Shown here in pieces: positions 59,590 through 64,000 of a DNA stretch of 64,000 nucleotides. The notes under the pieces were generated by a model that saw only the letters and a program-made list of their open reading frames with translations, made no database searches and was not told the origin of the DNA. How positions within the stretch are numbered: position 1 is the first letter of the stretch; each line of letters starts with the position of its first letter. Made by a program: the position numbers and the translations under genes. The stretch covers positions 20,447,227-20,511,226 of the forward strand of contig CM043703.1 in NCBI GenBank assembly GCA_023935145.1. The letters are read 5' to 3'. This stretch comes from Bretschneidera sinensis. Its lineage: Eukaryota > Streptophyta > Magnoliopsida > Brassicales > Akaniaceae.

Positions 59590-62500
59590 TTTTAAATAGT
59601 CCGAGGATGACACATGGACGTTCTAGAGTTAGAGTTAGAGTTGTTGATTTGAGAGGGCGTGGTAGGCCCCCAATATTTTTGACAAGTTGAGGTTGGGTCT
59701 GAATCTGTGGTTCCTAGAAAGGAACGTGTTGACAATATAATTGATATTGGTAAAGGTGTGAGAGAATGTGAAGTTGAAAGAGATGAGCTAAGATAAGCTC
59801 TTACACATGCTCTTGAGAAAATGAATGTAGCAGATAATAGAGTTGGTAGCTTATAGCATAGACGTAATGAACAGGCTAGGGCAATGCATGAGGTGGTTGT
59901 AAATCCAGAAATGGTAAATGATCAAAAGGGGAAAAATGAGTTTATGCATGAGATACATGGAGATTGTTAAGTTAAATGTTTTGTTGTATAAAGGATCTAC
60001 GAATCCTTTTAAGCCTGAGTTTTGGGAGAAACATGTAGAGAGATTATTTGATATTTGTACCAGTAACTGACAGGCAGATGGTTGCCTTTGCTTCATTTAA
60101 GTTAAAATGAGAAGCTTTAGAATGATGAGAGGATACTTTTCCCAAGGTAAGTGCAGAAGTTGATAGACCCTTAACTTGGAATAGACTTAAGGAGGTTTTT
60201 CTTGATCAATACTTTCCTTAGACCTTTAGGGCCCAACAAGATAGAGATTTTATTTATTTGGGGTAAATGTGTTGACTGTGACTCAGTATGATAGCAGATT
60301 TGTGGTCTTATCAAATGGTTGTACCGAAAATGGTGGACCTAGAGGAGAAGAAGCGTAAGAGGTTCATAGATGAACTATGTTTTAAGATTTGATCAAAACT
60401 ATCTTACACGAGGCATGTGATTTATGTCAGATTAGTGGATATAACCCTTTAGATTGAGAAGGATGTGATCGAAATTAGAGGTAAAAGGAATTGACGGAAG
60501 AGGTCTAGATTTGAGGAACCCAGAGGTGATATCAGTATGAGTGTACAGGGTGGGAAACCACCCAGATGAGGCATTCCTTATCATAGGGAACTGAAGTACA
60601 GAGTCAGAGGCACGCAGGATCTGCTACTTCTGTAGCTCAGAATACTATTGGTGGGATCCTTATATTTGAGAGACAAGTTATGGGAACTGGAAGTCATGGT
60701 AGAGGAAGTAAGTATGCCACCAAGGGAAAGTGGTAATCTGATGTAAAATTGAGAGACAAAAGTTTGTTATAGATATATTCAGATAAGATATTTATCCCAA
60801 GATTGTCAAAATTTGAAGTGCTTTATGTGTAGAGAAGGTGGACATATCAATGTTGGTTGATCTTGATGTAACTTATTTTTTTGCATCAAGTATTCATATG
60901 AAGTCTATTGAAGTATGTATTAGTACTTTGATGCAAAATATTTTGTTAAAGCTCCCACTAGAGATAGAGTGATAATCATAAATGACTACAAGGGTGGTGT
61001 GATTCGTATTAGTGATAGAGAATCTGAAGCTGATTTATTATCTTTGAATATGATATAATTTCATTTAATTGTGAGAATGAATTGATTATCGACGTATTAT
61101 GTCTGGTTGATCGTTCTAGAAAGAATGTAGTGGTCAAGATATGGACATGAGGAGTGTAACTTTCAGAGAGAATATAAGATACTCTCAAACTATCTTATTT
61201 TGCTTTGACCCCTATAAGATGGTTTGAAGAAAGGTTTTGAGGAGTATTTGACATATATAATGGATTCTAAAAAGGAAAATAGGAAGTTAGAATAAATCTT
61301 AGTGGTGAAAGATTATTCTAATGTAATTCTTGAAGAGTTGTCTAGTTGTCTTCTATTAGAGGAATTAAATTCTCTATTGGTGTGATACCAGGTTTATCAC
61401 ATATATCTATAGCACCCTACAGAATGAAGCCATCTGAATTAAGAGAGTTGAACGTACCATTTTAAGAATTTTTGGTTAAACAATTTATCGGACCTAATGT
61501 ATTTGGGGAGTCTTTGTGTTGTTTGTAAAGGAAGAAGATGAACGATGAGATTGTGTACAGATTATAAATAGTTGAATAAGAACAAATACCTTTTCCAGGA
61601 TAAATAAATTGTTTAAGTAGTTGCAAGTAATGAGAGTGTTTTCTAAGATAAACCTGAGATCAGGTTATTACTTATTGAGAAGAGAGAAGGGAGACGTGCC
61701 TAAGACTACTTTTAGGACACGTTATGGTCATAAGCTTCTTGCGATGTCATTTGGATTGACTAATATTCTAGAAACATTCATGGACTTGATGAATAGAGTG
61801 TTTAAACTATATTTTAACAAGTTTATGATTGTATTTGACTTTCTGATATAATCTAAGAAAGAAGAACAATATGTGAAACATTAGACAGTGTGTTAGAGAT
61901 TCTTAAGAGAGAGAAATTATATGCAAAGTTCTCTAAGTGTGAGTGTTGGTTGAATGAAATAACTTTCATGGAACATATAATATCGGGAAATGACATAACA
62001 GTTGATCCACAAAAGGTAGAGGCAATATTAAGTTGGGATAGACCAACTAATGTGACTGATATTAGAATCTTCTTGGGGTTAGCTAGTTATTATAGAAATT
62101 TTTTTTAGAAATTTTTATACTATTGAATAGACTGACCAGGAAAGAGGTGAGATTTGTATGGTGAGGAAAATATGAGAAAAATTTCCAATTACTAAAGGAG
62201 AACCTGACTACAGCTCCAATGTTGGTGTTTCCTTCTGGTGATGAAGGATGTGTGGTGTATAGTGATACGTCACATCAATGATTGAGATATGTGTAACATA
62301 GGAAAGCTGTGGCCCATACTTTTAAGCAATTGAAGATTCATGATAGAAATTTCCCTACTCATGACTTAGAGTTGGCTGCTATAGTATTTACTTTAAAGAT
62401 TGGAGACATCATCTGTATGGAGCCACTTGTGAGATATTCGTGGGTTATAAGAGTTTAACATACTTACCTACCCAGAGAGAGTTGAATTTGAGGCAAAGAT

Positions 62501-63690
62501 GATGGATGGAGTGGTTTGTGACTATGATTGTACAATTCCCTATCATCCAGAAAAAAAGGTGAAGGTGATAGCTGATGCATTGAGTAGAAAGTCTACAGGA
62601 ATGTTAACTGCTATTGGGAGTCCTGATGAGAAATTGATGATAGATTTAGAGAGATAAGATGAAGAGATAGAAAATATTAAGCATTGAGTGCTTACTAGAA
62701 AGTATTTTGAGTCCAAAAATTTGAAATGATGGTATTTTGGTATTGGAACATGGATTTGTGTTCCCAATAATGTAGAGTGGAGAAAGAAGATATTGAGAAA
62801 GGTACATGATAATGTAAATTCGATGCAACCAAGTAACAATAAGATGTATAGAGGATTGAGACAGAAATTCTGATGGTTAGGATCGAAGAGGGATGTAGCT
62901 GAGATTGTGAGGTTATATGCAGTACCAGTGAATATAATGTCAAATAGAGATGCTAGATTTATATCTTGGTTTTGGAGAGGCTTTCAGAAAGCCACGGGTA
63001 CACAGTTACAATTTTATATAACTTTTCATGCTCAGACAGAAAGGATTATTAGAGTACTAGAAGATATGTTAAGGGCAAATGTGATGAGTTTCTCAGTAAG
63101 TTGGGATGCTTACATGCCATCGATTGAAGTTATTTATAATAATCAGTATCAAACTAGTATTGAGATGACACTGATTGAAACATTGTATGGTAGGAGGTGT
63201 AGAAGTCCTATATGTTGGGAAAAAATGGAAGAGAGAAATATATATGGTCCATCAACTATTAAGTTAACAACTAAGAAGATCAAATTGGTTAGAGAGAACC
63301 GTAAAGCAGCACATAGTAGACCAAATAGCTATGCTAATAATAAGAGAAGACCTCTTGAATTTCAAGTTAGTGATTGAGTATTTTTGAAGATATCTCCATG
63401 AAAGGGTGTGTTGAAGTTTAAAAAGAAGGGAAAGTTGAACCAGAGATTTGTGGGGTCATATGAGGCGATAGAGAGAATTGGACCAGTAGCATATCGTTTG
63501 GATTTGCCTACAGAATTAAAACATTTATATAATGTATTTCATGTTTCACTTTTAAGAAAGTGTTTACATGATGAGTATTATACTATTTCGAGCAAAGCTA
63601 TAGAAATTCAAGAAGATTGGGCTTATATACAAGTACTAGTGAAGATTTTAGAAAAAAAGAACAAATCTTGTATAATAAAATAATTTCGTT
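59590..63690 (+). pseudogene. Decayed gypsy gag-pol
   Basis: Pieces can be followed in order through many stops and frameshifts. These are a gag start with a GRGRP-like basic part (about 59600-59670); a zinc-knuckle remnant CFMCREGGHINVG (about 60820); and a protease remnant (about 60855-60920) where the catalytic Asp-Ser/Thr-Gly is lost. Reverse transcriptase runs from about 61410 (APYRMKPSELRELNV) through [14 protein letters not shown] to about 61850, where the YxDD motif has become VFDF. RNase H follows ([13 protein letters not shown], about 62370), then ADALSRKS (62570). In the integrase a deletion near 62900 removes the zinc-binding part and the first catalytic Asp; the second Asp is changed (SNRD), while the Glu (QTERII) is kept. 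The C-terminal part 63408-63683 (RFVGSYEAIERIGPVAYRLD) remains open. No functional protein is possible. Confidence 0.88.
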
Positions 63691-63832
63691 AGTTCAAGTT
63701 CTGTGGTGTAATAAGGATGTGGAAGAGATTACGTGAAAGCGTGAGACAATTATGAAGAAATATTACTCACATTTGTTTATAGAGTAAAGTTAAGAAATTT
63801 CGGGGACGAAATTTTTAAAAAATGGGTAGATT

Positions 63833-64000
63833 TGTAATATCTGTAATTGTAAAGTAAGAGTAAAAAAGTAATTTAATAAATATGACATGAAATTAAAATA
63901 ATATATTTACGTGAAAGATTTAGTATTGAAAAAAAAAACTAGACGCGTGAAGACATAGTTACAAAGAAAATGAAAATGAAAAAAAAATCGTGAACAGTGA
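63833..64000 (+). repeat. 3' LTR of the gypsy element (first 168 bp)
   Basis: Begins TGTAATATCTG just after a polypurine-type stretch (TTTCGGGGACGAAATTTT) and matches 57478-57655. The rest lies beyond the window. Confidence 0.88.

Larger units (their letters stand above)
57478..64000 (+). mobile_element. Nearly full-length, inactive Ty3-gypsy retrotransposon (runs off window)
   Basis: The order is 5' LTR (57478-59507), primer-binding site (59512-59523), decayed gag-pol (about 59590-63690), polypurine tract (about 63800-63830) and the first 168 bp of the 3' LTR (63833-64000). The two LTR starts differ at roughly one position in ten, plus small indels, so the insertion is old. Several changes are C/G to T/A. 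The 2-kb LTR, tRNA-Met site and chromodomain-like C-terminus suggest a Tekay/Del-type chromovirus; that lineage call is inference. Confidence 0.88.

Overview
This window looks like nuclear DNA of a eudicot plant. It is AT-rich, it carries four intron-containing genes that match well-known plant families, and the space between them is filled with layered LTR retrotransposons, MITE-like elements, SINEs, a LINE remnant and one piece of plastid DNA. The species cannot be named from the sequence.

All four genes are on the + strand: a peroxisomal NAD carrier (PXN, 11 exons, 337 aa, 8069-14759); signal peptidase complex subunit 2 (5 exons, 191 aa, 16175-19921); a conserved plant protein of unknown function (4 exons, 699 aa, 28846-34118); and the jasmonate receptor F-box protein COI1 (3 coding exons, 592 aa, 45056-49853). 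From memory, Arabidopsis has the same neighbours in the order At2g39970 (PXN), At2g39960 (SPC25), At2g39950 (unknown) and At2g39940 (COI1). The block therefore appears to be an old conserved gene neighbourhood. I see no functional link between the four genes; they are ordinary single plant genes and not an operon.

Layout. 1-7.5 kb: Ty1-copia LTRs, one interrupted by a solo Ty3-gypsy LTR, plus a decayed copia gag region. 8.1-14.8 kb: PXN, with a plastid ndhF fragment and a tRNA-derived SINE in intron 9. 16.2-19.9 kb: SPC2, with a probable U12-type intron and a duplicated splice acceptor. 20.4-21.7 kb: LINE remnant split by a MITE. 22.0-28.2 kb: foldback element and nested LTR fragments of at least three families. 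28.3-34.5 kb: the unknown gene with a duplicated promoter segment. 34.5-40.6 kb: AT-rich intergenic DNA. 40.6-43.9 kb: inverted-repeat element holding a 2.2-kb solo gypsy LTR. 44-49.9 kb: COI1 with a SINE in intron 1. 50-53 kb: decayed local duplication and a small MITE. 53.1-54.0 kb: solo LTR with perfect target duplication. 54.9-64 kb: copia LTR, then an interrupted gypsy LTR, then a nearly full-length but dead Ty3-gypsy element running off the end.

I found no CRISPR array, rRNA, operon, tRNA gene or unknown multigene system. The most interesting observations are the apparent AT-AA minor-class intron and the 107-109 bp duplication of a splice acceptor in SPC2, the plastid DNA inside PXN, and the palindrome-rich and minisatellite-rich LTRs. 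Exon borders were worked out by eye from splice signals, reading frame and family resemblance.
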